In this document: positions 1 to 11,765 of the stretch, in pieces
How the letters are laid out: every line of letters starts with the position of its first letter
How positions within the stretch are numbered: the stretch's first letter is position 1
NCBI GenBank assembly: GCA_930367205.1
Contig: OV884011.1
Span: forward strand, 90,691,474-90,755,473
DNA length: 64,000 bases
Reading direction: 5' to 3'
Source: Acanthosoma haemorrhoidale
Lineage: Eukaryota > Arthropoda > Insecta > Hemiptera > Acanthosomatidae
Translations under genes and position numbers: made by a program
The notes under the pieces: generated by a model
Database searches by the model: none
The model's input: the letters and a program-made list of their open reading frames with translations, nothing else
Told to the model about the DNA's origin: nothing

Positions 1-602
1 TTCCCTAACTTCAAGAGGGATTTTACGATCACCACAGACGCAAGCGACTATGCCTTGGGAGCAGTATTGTCACAGTAAGGTGGGGAAGGGGAATGACCGG
101 TGGCTTACGAGAGCAGATGCCTGACGGACACAGAGGCGCGGTACAGCGCTCTGGAACGAGAACTCCTCGGGATAGTGTGGGCCATTGGGTACTTCCGTTC
201 GTATGTATTCGGCAGAAGGTTTCGAATACATACGGACCACCGACCTCTTCAATAGGTCAGAAAACTCAAGAATCCTCCTCAAGGGTAACGAGGTGGAAGG
301 AATACTTAGCGCAATACAATCTAGATATCATGTATAAGCCAGGGAAAGACAACGTCGTTGCAGATTGGCTGTCGCGCGCTATTATGGTGAACGCCATAGA
401 GAAAGGGGAAACATCGAGCGGTATGAGGCAATTTATTGTGGAATGGACGCCTGGAGAAGCGGGCAGGAGCAACACGAGGGAAGATAGTGACAGGAGTGCG
501 GATCCACCATCAGATGAGTCTATAGGGGAGAGACCGCGTGATATGGAGACCACGGATGAAATCATCAATGATAAGCGGAGGCAGATCATTTGGAAAACTT
601 AA
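1..602 (+). pseudogene. RNase H end of gypsy-type pol, broken
   Basis: The RNase H domain copies element RNA into DNA together with reverse transcriptase. Frame 1 from base 1 reads the typical start of the domain, with FTITTDASDYALGAVLSQ holding the first catalytic Asp, then hits a TAA at 76-78. The domain continues in another frame and ends near 390 with the family signature YKPGKDNVVADWLSR. The stretch in between is scrambled by indels. The region to 602 looks like the RNase H-integrase linker and is rich in Glu, Arg and Ser. It is a broken fragment, not a host gene. Confidence 0.75.
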
Positions 603-746
603 ACATCGGGTACTCTGAAAATACTCCATAGTACGTATGGCAGGAGTCAAATTGTTACGATTTGGTCACCATCGGGAGTTCGTGGAGATCAAATTTGTCA
701 GGCTCTCAAGGACGTGTCATAACCTGGCAAAACACACCATTTATTC

Positions 747-1821
747 GTGGGCAACACGACTGTGTGGGACAAAATTAAAAAGCTGTGGCAGAAAGAGCTG
801 TTGGGGGTGGATCGCTCGTTCATTCGGTGTCTTTCCGCGGTCCAGACCCTGCGTGACGAGGAGCAGCAACGCGAGGTAACACTAGCGTATCACCAAGGGA
901 AAACCAACCACCGCGGTGGGCAGGAGACGGTGCAAGCACTACGAAGGTGCTATTTTTGGTGCAGTGGACCATTCAGGAGGTGATCGGAGCCTGCGAAGTT
1001 TGCTGGAAGACAAAGTATGATAGACATCCCCCGCAGGGACGCCAGGAGGAATCACCCACGGCAGAAGCACCATTGATGGAGATTCAAGTGGACACCTTCA
1101 CGTGGCGGGGTTTTAAGTGGGTCACTATCATCGACCCATTTAGCAAAGTAGCTATGGCCTATGCGGTGGGGGACATGAAATGCCAAAACGGGATGTGGCA
1201 TGGCATTTTAATACTCCCGGGCATCCTAAGAGCAGGGGAACCATCGAAAGGTTACACAGCACCCTAAGCGACCACTTACGCGTGTACCAGGTGGATAAAG
1301 GCCTGTCGGCGAACGTAGCGATACCCATGGCGGTGGCGGCATACAACCACTCGATACACGCCATTACGGCGTTTGCACCCTTTGAAATTTTGTTTGGATT
1401 ATGAGTGAGACCGAGGAACTGGCCTGAGACGGTGGCGGATGTGGGAATGGTAGCACAGCTCCATAACACCCACATACAGCTCGGAAAGATGTGGTACAAA
1501 GTACGCGATAAGATTATGCGCGAAAAATCCAAGCGCGTGGCGCGGGCAAATTTGAAGGTGCGGGATCGCATAGGGGCAATATCGATTGGGACCGTTGTAT
1601 CCAGAAAGGTCGTATCAAATCGTAGTAAGGAACTGGTTCGGTATGAGGGGCCCTTTAAGGTCATTATAATTCGGGAACATAATCTCGTGACCATCGAGTG
1701 TATGACCACCCAAAAGAAGAGGCGAACCGTTCACATTGAACGGTTGAAACTCCCACCACTGGGGGGAGGGTGCTCTATGTGCCTAAGATGGTGTGCCCTC
1801 GATCCGATACGAAGCAACTGA
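747..1821 (+). pseudogene. Gypsy-type integrase, frameshifted and internally deleted
   Basis: Integrase joins element DNA to the chromosome. The N-terminal zinc-binding part is visible in two frames (HQGKTNH near 890, then CEVCWKTKYD near 990). The catalytic core starts with VDTF, whose Asp is at 1091-1093. It reads on through TIIDPFSKVAMAYAV and resumes in another frame at about 1180 with WHFNTPGHPKSRGTIERLHS, which carries the catalytic Glu at 1246-1248. Only about 52 codons separate this Asp and Glu, fewer than the family norm, and no TDNG-type second Asp is present, so a deletion near 1165-1180 removed it. From 1405 a further frame holds the C-terminal DNA-binding region. Inactive. Confidence 0.8.
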
Positions 1822-2129
1822 TTCGGAATCATATACTTCACATGTGAAGCTCAGATAGAGTTTTTGTTTTCATTATTTATATTGTGGCTAAGTACCATTT
1901 TTTTTTTTTTTCACCTGGCAGCCGCCGGGTCAAGGGCAAATGTATTCAATTTTATTATTAGTATTATTCTTGTTTTATTTCTGTATTATCTCTTTTCTTT
2001 GTGTTCTGTTGTTTTGTGTGAACTAAGAATATATTAGACTGTAAACGTGATGTAAGGGATTACAGGCTGTGTGCTGCGTGCGCCGGACCTTGGAGTTTAC
2101 GAAGAGATATGCGTAAACTGGCAGGGGGG
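1822..2129 (+). other. Element 3' untranslated region with polypurine tract
   Basis: AT-rich DNA between the integrase end and the LTR, with a T12 run near 1900. It ends in GGCAGGGGGG directly before the LTR, the expected place and composition for the plus-strand primer of an LTR element. No reading frame of interest is present. Confidence 0.55.
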
Positions 2130-2262
2130 AGTTAAGGTTCGGACGTCGTAGGCAGCCAGCCTAATCCTTAAGTCATCGGGATGTAAACATCCCGAATGTA
2201 TTTAGAGCGGCTTTAAAAGGCTCAAATAAAAACAGTCTTGTGACAACTCTCGTTCTGTAACT
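2130..2262 (+). repeat. Short 3' LTR of the gypsy-type element
   Basis: Begins AGTTAAGG immediately after the G-rich tract and ends TGTAACT, an imperfect inverted pair typical of the gypsy/mdg4 lineage. An AATAAA poly(A) signal lies at 2225-2230. At 133 bp it is very short for the lineage, so an internal deletion is possible. The partner LTR is outside the window, so the ends are inferred. Confidence 0.55.
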
Positions 2263-4342
2263 ACATTCAACCTCTTTCCTTTTTCTTCACGTTTTCTTTG
2301 ACGATCATTAACTTATATATCTTGAGTATAATAACGTGTTATCTGTGATTGTATGTCTGATTGTGTTTGTGTCTTTTGCAATTCACCGTATGATGGACGC
2401 GGCCTCGATTTCCCTCTTATACTTTGAACTTCGGAGTAGGAATGGGTCATATACAATTTTGGAAACTACACGAAAGAGGATTATATCCTCATACTCCACA
2501 TTAAATCAATTTTATTCTGTCGGGTCCCCTTACCAAGAAAATTTAATTTAACAATTGCTGCAATGGGTTTTTAGAGCTTACAAGTTATCGATTAATTATG
2601 CTCTATTTTTCCACTTGAACTTACACTTCAAATGTTTCAAACTCTTGAAATAGATTCCTTCCGTTTTTTTTTACATCCGCGCATAATCGACATTCCCCAA
2701 TTACAAACCCACGAACGTGGTAGGGAATATTACTTTCGATTCATTAAAAACTGGAAGCCAATATATGTCATACTATATTGACGTTTACGTTTAAATGTTC
2801 AGTGAGCTAAACCATCATTGTATTTGACGTAAACAGGTCGGTCAGCCAGCTCAAATGATGGATTATTTTAATAAACATCTTCAACGCTTAAAATTATCTT
2901 CTTCTCCCCTGACTGTTTCTGAGTAAGAGAAATTTAGTTATCAGTCAATCAATCATTGCATAAGTTATGCCAGACGTCCGTGCCAAAGATTAAGTCTTCT
3001 TAGCCTGTTTATTTTTAATGCTTAGTAATTTTTGAGTAGCCGACGTTTCCGCGAAAGTTAGCCGCTCCAAGGCAAAGTTAGTTGGTTATTAAGGTTTTAC
3101 AAATACGGGATGAGGGAGTCCCCTAAGGGCGTTTGAGGCCTGCGTCGTTTCACTGCTCTAAAGTCCACCGCATCAACCTTAACTACACAACACCTCATCA
3201 GCCAGCTCTTGCCTAGGCACGCATTAGTCTCTGTTGGTTCTAAGCATTTAAAATCGGTTTCTCCCGAGTGGGTGTATTAACGTCGAGAAGATTGTTGAAG
3301 ATGATTTACATGTTAGTGTAAGCTGAACCTCACTACTAGGTAATATTTGTTTGAAACTTTCTCTCATTATCACATCAATGAACACATCTGAGAAATCTTG
3401 AATCCTTTAGTTAATAAATAAACAATAGAGGTGATCCGCCAACTTTTATAATGGCCCGTCTTAATGTATTTAGGAATGTTTCTAACTTCATATGCTACAG
3501 TGCTACTTGCTAACATAAATATTTAGTTCATACCTTTATTATTTTTAATTATATAATACATATAATAATTATTTTATATTTTTTTTTATTTACTTTATGT
3601 CTCACATTCAGTTTTTTTTTTAAATATTGGATAAAACCACAAGAATTTAACATCGTATATGTCTTAGCTAACAGATAAAACGTGTAGGCTGAAAAAAAAG
3701 CCTATTTTTCTTTGGTAAATAAGTGGATACAAAACCTTGTGTAGCTCTTATATATTTTATTTATATTTCTCTAATATTTTCATAACCGAATAAATATTTG
3801 CTTCATTTGATTATATGGAATTATAATCTTATCCGGTATATAACAGTTGTGATATTAGAAACAGGCCACATGTTTCGCAAGTACGAAAGTTCCAGCTAAA
3901 AAGCATTGATTAAGATAACTGTCAAGCTCCACACATCTCTACAAGCCTCCTCGGAGATTGATGTGTCAATTGCCTAGAGATATTGCCCTTCATCGGAGCC
4001 CTGGCAGTGTTCCTTTATGCCCGGAGAACAGCGTAGCCAATCTTCCTTATTCATGTTTCCTTCTTTGCGAGCGAGATAACGTACTCCCAATTGATTTTGT
4101 GGGCTATATTTCTTTATATATAATTATTTAGGCTATGTGTGTATATTTTATGGATGAGAGAGTGAATGCAAGTAAAAAAAAAAATTACGATAACTGTCAA
4201 GATCATTTTCCATCCGTCCCTATTTGTTCTACGCCTCTTATTATTTTACTTTACTTTAGCATGTAGGTGTTTCTAGTTTTATTTTTTAATATATATATAT
4301 ATATCCCTCTATTAATAACAGTTATTAATAAGCAAAGGAAAC
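2263..4342. other. Gene-free AT-rich DNA
   Basis: No convincing coding frame on either strand. It contains homopolymer T runs (3570-3620) and a short (TA)n run near 4290-4304. A somewhat less AT-rich patch at 3060-3260 and another at 3880-4080 have no recognisable content. Confidence 0.5.
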
Positions 4343-4403
4343 AAAAAGGGCTTGAAGCATCGGGAATTGAACCCAAGGCCTCCCCAATCAACAGACGGGT
4401 GTT
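4343..4403 (-). repeat. tRNA-derived SINE fragment
   Basis: On the minus strand the sequence reads GGCCTTGGGTTCAATTCCCG, a good Pol III B-box (GGTTCAANYCC type). A tail ending in CTTTTTG follows. The A-box half is missing, so this is a truncated tRNA-derived repeat, not a tRNA gene. Confidence 0.4.
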
Positions 4404-4744
4404 CTAACAAGTGATATATTTGCACGATTTCGAAGCTAGCAAATTTGAAAATCTAGCAATGATTGTATGGACCTGTGAAACATTCTTGGATGGGTTATAA
4501 ATCGCCAACATATAAACCATCAATCTGTTCTTGTTAGAAGAATGAAAAAAACTCCCCACTCTATTATTACATAAACAACCTCTACATTTAAATACGATCG
4601 CCCCGGTGGAAAAAAATGTTTTGACAGCTTGCAATTTTGTGTTATCTAGTTTCAATAAAGACGAACAGAAGAAACATTTGATATGGAATGGTAAGATTTG
4701 CGTTGGCAATTCTTATTGGAATAAGTTTCATCCTTTTTATACTA

Positions 4745-4975
4745 TTACCAGAACAGATCTTTTCCTTCAAAGAAGCATCGAGAGTTAAATAATATTTGTA
4801 GAGAAGAGTATTTTAAAAGAAAAGAAAGAAAACCTTTATTATGAAGTACAGGGATAACACTGGTATATACATTATTAACGCGCTGATCCAGAGAATATTT
4901 CTTCGGATCTTTTCGGCTTGATGATGAACTGTCTTCTCTTCTGACTTGAAGGTCCCAGGTGGATGATGTCATCAA
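4745..4975 (-). pseudogene. Gag leader of the minus-strand LTR element
   Basis: A minus-strand frame opens 250 bases downstream of the primer-binding site and LTR at 5224-6498, the position expected for gag. It is short (76 codons), Ser/Lys-rich (SSSSSRKDPKKYSLDQR) and loses any Gag character after about residue 50, where AT-rich DNA takes over. No Gag domain or zinc knuckle is visible. The call rests on position, so it may only be leader sequence. Confidence 0.3.
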
Positions 4976-5223
4976 TGAAGTCCTGCTTTCATTCTTCGTT
5001 CAACTTCCTCAGATTTATAACATGTTTCTTTAGGTTATTACCTGGTGAAAATCTATTGAAATAGATCAGGACCCAATATCGGTGAAGTCCTGTCCTGTGG
5101 GGTATCTTTCGAGAGGTATTTGCATCGGTCTTCTCACGCTATTGGAGTGGTCTCACTGTCCGTTGCCAAATGAGGGATCTCTAGATGGCGGACTACCGTG
5201 AAATTTACTGAGTATGCTGCCAG

Positions 5224-5241
5224 GCCCCTGTTCGGGCGCCA
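5224..5241 (-). other. Primer-binding site, tRNA-Lys type
   Basis: On the minus strand this reads TGGCGCCCGAACAGGGGC, complementary to the 3' end of a tRNA-Lys apart from one of 18 bases as I know that tRNA. It lies just downstream of the LTR on the same strand, as a minus-strand primer-binding site should. The 13 bases between the LTR end chosen here (5255) and this site suggest the true LTR edge may be nearer 5242. Confidence 0.7.
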
Positions 5242-5254
5242 GTTAAAATATCTT

Positions 5255-6498
5255 TGTAGAGGAGATTCTGGGAAATAGGAGGGAGGTTTTGGAGGTAAGC
5301 GGTCGTTTACTTAAAAATTAACAGGAACCATCAGTGACTTCCGTGAAGTCACGAGGCAGGTATACAGAAGAAGGGGCTTGCTTCTACTTTTGGCATTATA
5401 TATAATATTAGCATTATAATATTCTTAGAATTATATCAGCCTGCGCTAAACCATTACAAATCGTTTCCGTATCGCTCTATAAACCAACTGTTTTGTTACA
5501 GTTCATAGGAAGTGTCCAGTTCGTCAAACCGTCTCAACTGACTACTGGGAGAACTGTCCACGGAGGAGCTGTCTACAGGTGAGTGGATAGTGAAACTGTG
5601 AACTAGATTGCCAATTGCAAGATTCACTTCACATTACACAGAGAAGGCGGCCATATTGGTAAGGTTACCGATCAGCTGTAGTAGAGATAAGAGTCCGAGA
5701 TAAGTGGGGAGTCCGCAAAACCCTCATAGCACCGTAGCCAGGTGCCTAGCTAGGTTAGGTTTTTAGGGCCCCAAAGACCGCCGTCCGCATGGAAGAGATT
5801 TCTTCCAAGGAGGTGCTAGTTTTAGCGAGACAAAGGCAGAGAATCCCACTACGAAGGTGCGGGGTCTGACAAGGCCGGACTAAAACATAACGAGGCTAGG
5901 ATAGAAGGTTTCATAAATGAGAAAGCCAAATCTCGAAGCATGAGTACAGCTGCAGGTACCAGTCCAGAGACAAGCCGTAGGTTGAATGAATTGTTGGCAA
6001 AAACTAGGGGGTATATATAGCCCAAAGTAGCCAATTACATTGCAGGTCTGGATGAGGCTTAAAAATTCCAGATCAGGAACCAACCCATCCAGGAGTAGGG
6101 ATGGATACTAGGAACCCCTGGCTGCCTCTGAACTCGTCTGGAGCTACGTCATTTATTGTTTACCATATTTACACTGATATGACTTTGTGTTTGCGTTTGG
6201 GCAATTGGGTGAGGTTTTATTCTGACCAACTACAAGCCTGCAATTTTGGATGAAGCTTGAATGTTCTAGACAAGGACTCAGCCCCAGGCTCAGGAGCTAC
6301 TTGACCCCCTCTGCAGGGGCCTCTCAGCTAGTTTTTGCAGCTGCGTCTTTTATTGTTTTCAATAATTACACTGATATGACTTGTGGTTTAGTAATATTAT
6401 TTACTTTTGTTTAATTAATTTTACAAAAAATTTTAACCAATTTACAATATATAGCATAGAGTATAGGGTGATTTATCTTATGCAATCAGTGGTCTTCA
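5255..6498 (-). repeat. LTR of a gypsy-type element (family A), 5' copy
   Basis: Long terminal repeat read on the minus strand. It matches the plus-strand copy at 20620-21568 along most of its length: the start near 6498, the region with the TATA box (TATATATAC near 6015), the block with GAGATTTCTTCC near 5800, and an end in CTCTACA. It is about 300 bp longer than the other copy because of extra sequence at 5400-5700. A tRNA-Lys-type primer site and a gag-like leader follow, so this is the 5' end of a partial element and not a solo LTR. Confidence 0.65.
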
Positions 6499-9440
6499 TA
6501 GGCTGTTCATTAATTTTCCTTTGTTTTCAACAGTCCACGTCTGTCATTGGAAGCGCTGGCAGTTAAAAAAAGCTTATGAAGAGGTATCTCTTCATTGGTC
6601 TCATCACGAACATTGGTTTTATTTAAAGACAACATTATAGCATCTCTTCCAGCCTAATAAACCATTGTATACTGCTAAAGTACTTTGGAGTGCTCTTGCA
6701 GTTTTCATTTAATTAAATTTCACGGGATTGGTTATAGAACGTCATTTCTTCATTTGGATTTTTGTGCATTCTTCGAAACCAGCCATTCGTTGATGACCTT
6801 TATTACTGGTTATTATTATAGTTTATTTTATCGACTAATTCACATGAATTTACTTTGAACTGTTTTTTTTTTTTTCATAACATCAAATAAATAAAAGAAA
6901 TATAAATAGGTATATGGCTAGCAAATTCTAGCCTCTATTTATTTTTGAAGCTTAACCGGGTTCAGTTTCAGCAATCCTTATGTTTGTCAAATTTTGAGTT
7001 TTCCGTCTGTAACATTACCTGCATGCATACTTGTCAATAGTAACTTCTCCTACCTACTACTTTCACGTTTATGAATCTTATTTTTTACGTTCTTACATAT
7101 TCCGAATAAAGATGCATGATTATTTTGAAGTTTAAAAAACAACAACAATGCCGCCTCTATCCTAACTTAAAAAATTAAAAAATGGTGATTATTGTGGCTG
7201 AAGAGAATAATGTCAGAAAAAGTTAAAAAACCGACGGTTCTGGGCTTTAACATAATAAAGTATTTTCCTAACTTCCTGAAATCTCCATCCATTATGTATG
7301 TAGTCATGTTATATGAATCGCAATATTTTTTATGATACACAATAAACTGAGAGCCCGAGCGAGCTCAATGGAAGCGTTTCTCGACCAGTTGCACACTAGC
7401 GGATCAGTCATAACAAGCACGGTCAGGTGAGCTCCGGTCTTTGACTGTTGTTGATTGGTTCCTGTTCCATCTTAAGATTACCTGCCGATGCGATTTTGAT
7501 CTTTCGACCACTATTGTGAGTTGGCCTCAAGACGAAGTTTTAAATTTAACCAATGTTTTCGTCCGTACATTAATCCACAGAAAAAAACATATCGAGTTTC
7601 ATGAAGTCAATATAAATCTATTACTGTTGGAAGTTATCATTTCTCTTGCTTATATATAATACTGATATAATCGCATTGTAATTGGACGCTAACTTTTCCC
7701 TGAGCTAAGTTTTATGTAATACCGCGAGCTGCTATTAAACTTCCATTTATCTTTTTCTTTTTTTATCGTGGCATTTGATCCACTTTTACCCTATGACTCA
7801 GTGCGGGAATGGCTGACTTATCGGCCGAGATAGGCTCCTTAGAAGCAATAGGCTGTTACGCGGATATTTTACAGGCCTCGAGGCTCCGAGCGGTGAAACA
7901 GAAGCTGCCCTTATCTATCCGGTAGCAGTTAATTTTGAAATGAGCACCCGGCAGCACAATCCATACTTCTTCATATCGAGTAGTCATATCTGCTAACTCT
8001 CTCTCTCTCTCTCCCTTTCACATTGTTTCATTGTTCGATCTATACCTCTCTCCTGTCTAGCCAAAATTTATTTTTTTTCACTCAAGAGCAGTTGGTGGTG
8101 GCCTATGCTTTCATTTTAATAGTTTTTAAGGTTCTTGAGAATTACCTTATATATATGGTGGTACAGTCGCTGAAAGCGCTTGTATCTGTATAAAAGTAAT
8201 TTTGGGTAGACCGGAGGAAATTAAGCAACTATTATTATCAATAGTCTACAACGTGCCTTCCAACATTATTATTAAGCATTGTACATAGTTAGGATTTGGT
8301 TGGACAGGCATATTGATTGGCATTTTTTCATATGGACTTGTATATGCAATTCAATTCCAATTTTTTATTTTTAGAAACAACCCCAAGCCAATACGTGCAT
8401 AATATGCTAAATTATTATATATTTACCTGTGTCAAATAAATAATATAAATATTCACATAATTGGAACGTAATATAAAATATATGTGCAATGTAAATAAAC
8501 AACTGTTTAATAATTATCAGCCAAATACGCAATGTACCTGGTGGACAGAAGCATAAAGTGCCAAAATGGGACTCCTTATTACTTTAGTTACGTACTAAGA
8601 GAAAAAATATCTTATATTTCGATATAATAACAAATCAATTTACTTTCGATAGTAAAAAATAATGTTATTCTCACATGCAATGCGATGCATATACAGATTT
8701 ATAACGCTATACCACGACAACCCATCTTTCATGTAGGTCCCACCTAGTAAAAGGATCCCTTTCACTGCAATAATTTCCATTTTATTTTTCTACATTTCAA
8801 CTGAATTGACGTTTAATTTTATCGAAACTTGCTATGCTTTATTTTACATAACATTGCAGTCAACTCATCCAGCAAATTTTTTTTTTTCAGTCAATTTATA
8901 CCACTGCTGCACAAGACTGTTTTAAAAAAACTGTATTTGGTCTATAACACAGTTAGATATGGTTACAATTGAGAGCTTACTGGCTACCTTAAGGGATCTA
9001 CCCTATTTCTCAAGTCTAGGGCAGTATATATAGTTCAGGAGAAGGGTGATGAGAGGGGAGAAGGGAATGAAAAGGGCGTGAAAGTTCCCTTCGTAATAGA
9101 AAGCTTGCTAATTGCTTTTGGCGCCACATTAGTGCATAACTGTCTAACAAACAAAACTGCACACTCAATCCATTTATCCTAACATTAATTTATGAATTCA
9201 TAAATTTGGGTTTAAAACAGAAAAAGTAACCTTAGGACTTGAAGAGTAACAATAAACACTCTCAACAGGCCAAGGTGCCATTACTTACTGCCAAATACAT
9301 TAGTTTAATGTTGCAGTATAGTAGTAAAGGGTAATTAAGGCACAAAATTTGTGGAGTACTATCCAGAAAAAAGGAATTGCCTAACCCGTCTTGGAGCCAA
9401 CCACCTATGTCCTCTATGAATGTCTTAGACACTAGCGACA
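6499..9440. other. Gene-free AT-rich DNA
   Basis: No coding region recognised. A (CT)n run lies at 7996-8013. A patch richer in G+C at 7790-7960 has no readable product. The rest is AT-rich with many stops on both strands. Confidence 0.5.
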
Positions 9441-9540
9441 CTGGGAAAATCACTGAATTCCGACCGACATATAAGATGACGCCTCATCTTACCTTCCAAT
9501 TAGCCTACTCCCTATCCTCTCTGAATTGCAAACGATGGCT
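9440..9540 (+). repeat. Detached LINE reverse-transcriptase fragment
   Basis: Positions 9476-9525 match 10681-10730 within the LINE to the right, with only a few substitutions. In that LINE the stretch encodes the PGKPxNDxSSYxLISL motif of the RT palm. This is a second, separate fragment of the same family lying upstream of the endonuclease part. Confidence 0.5.
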
Positions 9541-9636
9541 CTTTCGAAGGGGATACTAGAATTCTTAGAGAACTAATGAGTTAATTATGATTTGCGATTA
9601 TGTAATATATAATTTTAAGGAACACAAGGACCTGAT

Positions 9637-9834
9637 TTGTTGTCTGCATTCACATGGAAACATTGCTCAACGATCTCTCCTGACACAGCCACCTATTGGC
9701 CATCAGATCCCTACCGAAATCCAGATCTTCTTGACTTCTTCTACAATAGTTTAGGAACACTAAACTATTCACTCACGCGCCTCAATGACCTCTACTCCGA
9801 TCATAGCCCTTTATTATTAACAATTACCCTATGA
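9637..9834 (+). pseudogene. LINE endonuclease, C-terminal part
   Basis: About 65 codons reading the end of an AP-type endonuclease, the enzyme that nicks target DNA for LINE insertion. PTYWPSD-like and NPDLLDFF motifs are followed by SDHSPLLLTI, where the His of SDH is a conserved active-site residue. The N-terminal two-thirds of the domain is absent. Confidence 0.7.
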
Positions 9835-10104
9835 CCAATTCACAAACTGCCTCCTCCTTCAGTTATTAGGGGCCAAGTCGATTGGGACCACTTCCGCCAG
9901 CTTCGTACAGATTACGCAAACCTCAATCAAAGTGTCCCTGATAACATCCCAAGACCTAGGTTGATGCAGTGCATTCTATCACTACTCTGGTCCAGAGGTC
10001 AGCCTGGGAGGCATCGTCGCCCCTGCTTCATCCGAAAATTCACAATCAAACTCGTTTACCTCAGCATCCCAAAGATCTAATCCAATCCAAACGTTATTCC
10101 AGAA

Positions 10105-10536
10105 ATGTGTGGCAAAGTTCCTGCTAATGATCGCCACTCGTACAATCAGTGCTGCAGATTGGTAAAGCAGCAATTGGCATCCTTCCGTTCAGATTCTTTC
10201 GATTCCTACCTCTCTTTTTTGTCTACCAGGGATAACTCTCTGTCGAATGTAACTAAAAAAATATCAAAGTATCATCCTGTTTCAAACCCACTCCGTCGTG
10301 ATGATGGGTCCTGGCCGGCTTCGGATGGGGATAGGTCGGAAGAATTCGCTCTGCATTGTTCCCATACTTTGACAACTCACCTTTCTCATGAAAACCATAT
10401 GACTGTTGAAGATTTCCTCACTTCAGCTATCCCTCTCTCACTTCCACCAAAAGCCGTTAACCTCTCTGAAATCCAATACCTTCTAAAAAATTTACCTTAC
10501 CGAAAATTCCCTGGATATGATATTCTTACTCCTTAA
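10105..10536 (+). pseudogene. LINE linker and start of reverse transcriptase
   Basis: An open stretch of 143 codons typical of the region between endonuclease and reverse transcriptase in Jockey-type elements. It includes YLSFLSTRDNSLSNVTKKI, a short aromatic/basic linker, and ends with LLKNLPYRKFPGYDILTP, the 'KAPGxDxITP' motif at the entrance to RT. A stop follows at once. It codes for part of the element's polyprotein and has no independent role. Confidence 0.7.
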
Positions 10537-11230
10537 AATCTCAAACAACTCCCTCCTAAATTGCATTATAATGCGATTATGGCTTTTATAATTATGATTG
10601 CATTATCCGAAGTACGTAATTTCCTCTCCCTTGGAAACATTCCATTATTGTCCTATTCCCCAATCCCGGTAAACCACACAATGACACCTCATCTTACCTT
10701 CTAATTAGCCTACCCCTGTCCTCTCAGAAGTATTTTAAAAACTGCTATTAAAACGTCTACTTCCAATAGTTGAATCCAAAAACCTGTTTGCAACACACAC
10801 AGTTTGGTTTCCATCAACAACATTCCACTGCTCAACAAGGTCTTTTTATTTTAACTACTATCCCATAAATGCAGGAATTCCACAGGGCAGTGTCCTGGGT
10901 CCCATCCTCTATAATCTATACACCGCTGATGGCCCCTCTACCCCCAATACTTTCTTGGCAACATTTGCAGATGACACTGCAGTCTTGTCATCTCACACAG
11001 ATCCCGATATAGCATCCCATAACCTTCAAAAACACCTTGATGAGATCGAGTATTGTACAACCATTGGCGGATTAAAGGTAGTGAAGCAAAATGTTCCCAC
11101 ATTACCTTCACCCTCTATCGAAATTCTTGTCCACTAGTTTATTTTAATTCCATTCCTCACCCTATATCCGAGTAAGTACGGTACTTAGGCTTCCACCTCG
11201 ACAAACAGCTGGCCTGGAACCATATTTATT
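10537..11230 (+). pseudogene. LINE reverse transcriptase palm and thumb, degraded
   Basis: Pieces in several frames: the PxSYxLISL-like motif near 10680, TQFGFHQQHST near 10800, then GIPQGSVLGPILYNLYTAD near 10870-10930 and FADDTAVLSSH at 10970, which is the catalytic FADD box. The thumb motif VRYLGFHLDKQLAWN lies near 11190. About 100 codons are missing before the GIPQGS motif. The catalytic Asp pair is intact, but the gene as a whole is not. Confidence 0.75.
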
Positions 11231-11765
11231 ATTGGATATAAATATAGTAATGTGAACTACACGGAAACAAATCAATGAAAATACCCCAATCGGACTTTTA
11301 TAATCAGACCAGTCACTGCCTAACTTTTAAAATTCATTGCCCAGAAGCGGTTTAAGATTTATGTAAAATGCGGTGTTAGATTGGAAGATATGGTATCGTT
11401 TATGTATTAATTGAACACTAAAGTTCGTTTCGTTTCAAAAGCCTTTCTTTTTAAATGTTGTACTTTCAGTCTATGTATGTCATCCTCAGGCCACTCAGCG
11501 ACCAGTGCGCCTCAAGAACTCTCCTTGCCATATAAAGACAAATTATTTAATAAAAATGAACATTAGCGTTATTTAAAATCTAAATTATTTAAGATTTAAT
11601 ACTATGTTTTTACACTAAGTTAGGTAATAAAATATAAATGAAATTGAACGGTACTCAACTTGTTACATGTTCAATGTTGTTGTTGATTTACATTGAAAAA
11701 GATACAATTCACCCCAGAATATTATTGCTAAAAACATTAATGTTATTGGGATAAATAGTTTAAAA
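11231..11765. other. Gene-free AT-rich DNA
   Basis: Nothing recognised. Confidence 0.5.

Larger units (their letters stand above)
1..2262 (+). mobile_element. Gypsy/mdg4-type LTR retrotransposon, 3' part
   Basis: Remnant of a Ty3/gypsy element that runs in from outside the left edge. In order it holds the end of reverse transcriptase/RNase H, a broken integrase, about 300 bp of untranslated DNA, a G-rich polypurine tract (2121-2129) and a short 3' LTR (2130-2262). The LTR has the AGTTA...TAACT ends known for the gypsy/mdg4 (errantivirus-like) lineage. No envelope gene is recognisable between integrase and LTR. Several frameshifts and a deletion show it is dead. The 5' LTR and target duplication cannot be seen here. 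Confidence 0.8.
9620..11230 (+). mobile_element. Jockey-type LINE relic (EN and RT)
   Basis: Decayed non-LTR retrotransposon on the plus strand. The order is endonuclease C-terminus, linker, reverse transcriptase fingers and palm, then the start of the thumb near 11195 (VRYLGFHLDKQLAWN). Frames shift repeatedly and about 10540-10870 is heavily degraded. No 3' tail is visible, and the right end fades into AT-rich DNA. Confidence 0.75.

Noticed and set aside
1152..1709. 185-codon minus-strand frame
   Set aside because: Antisense to the gypsy-type integrase, whose motifs are clear on the plus strand.
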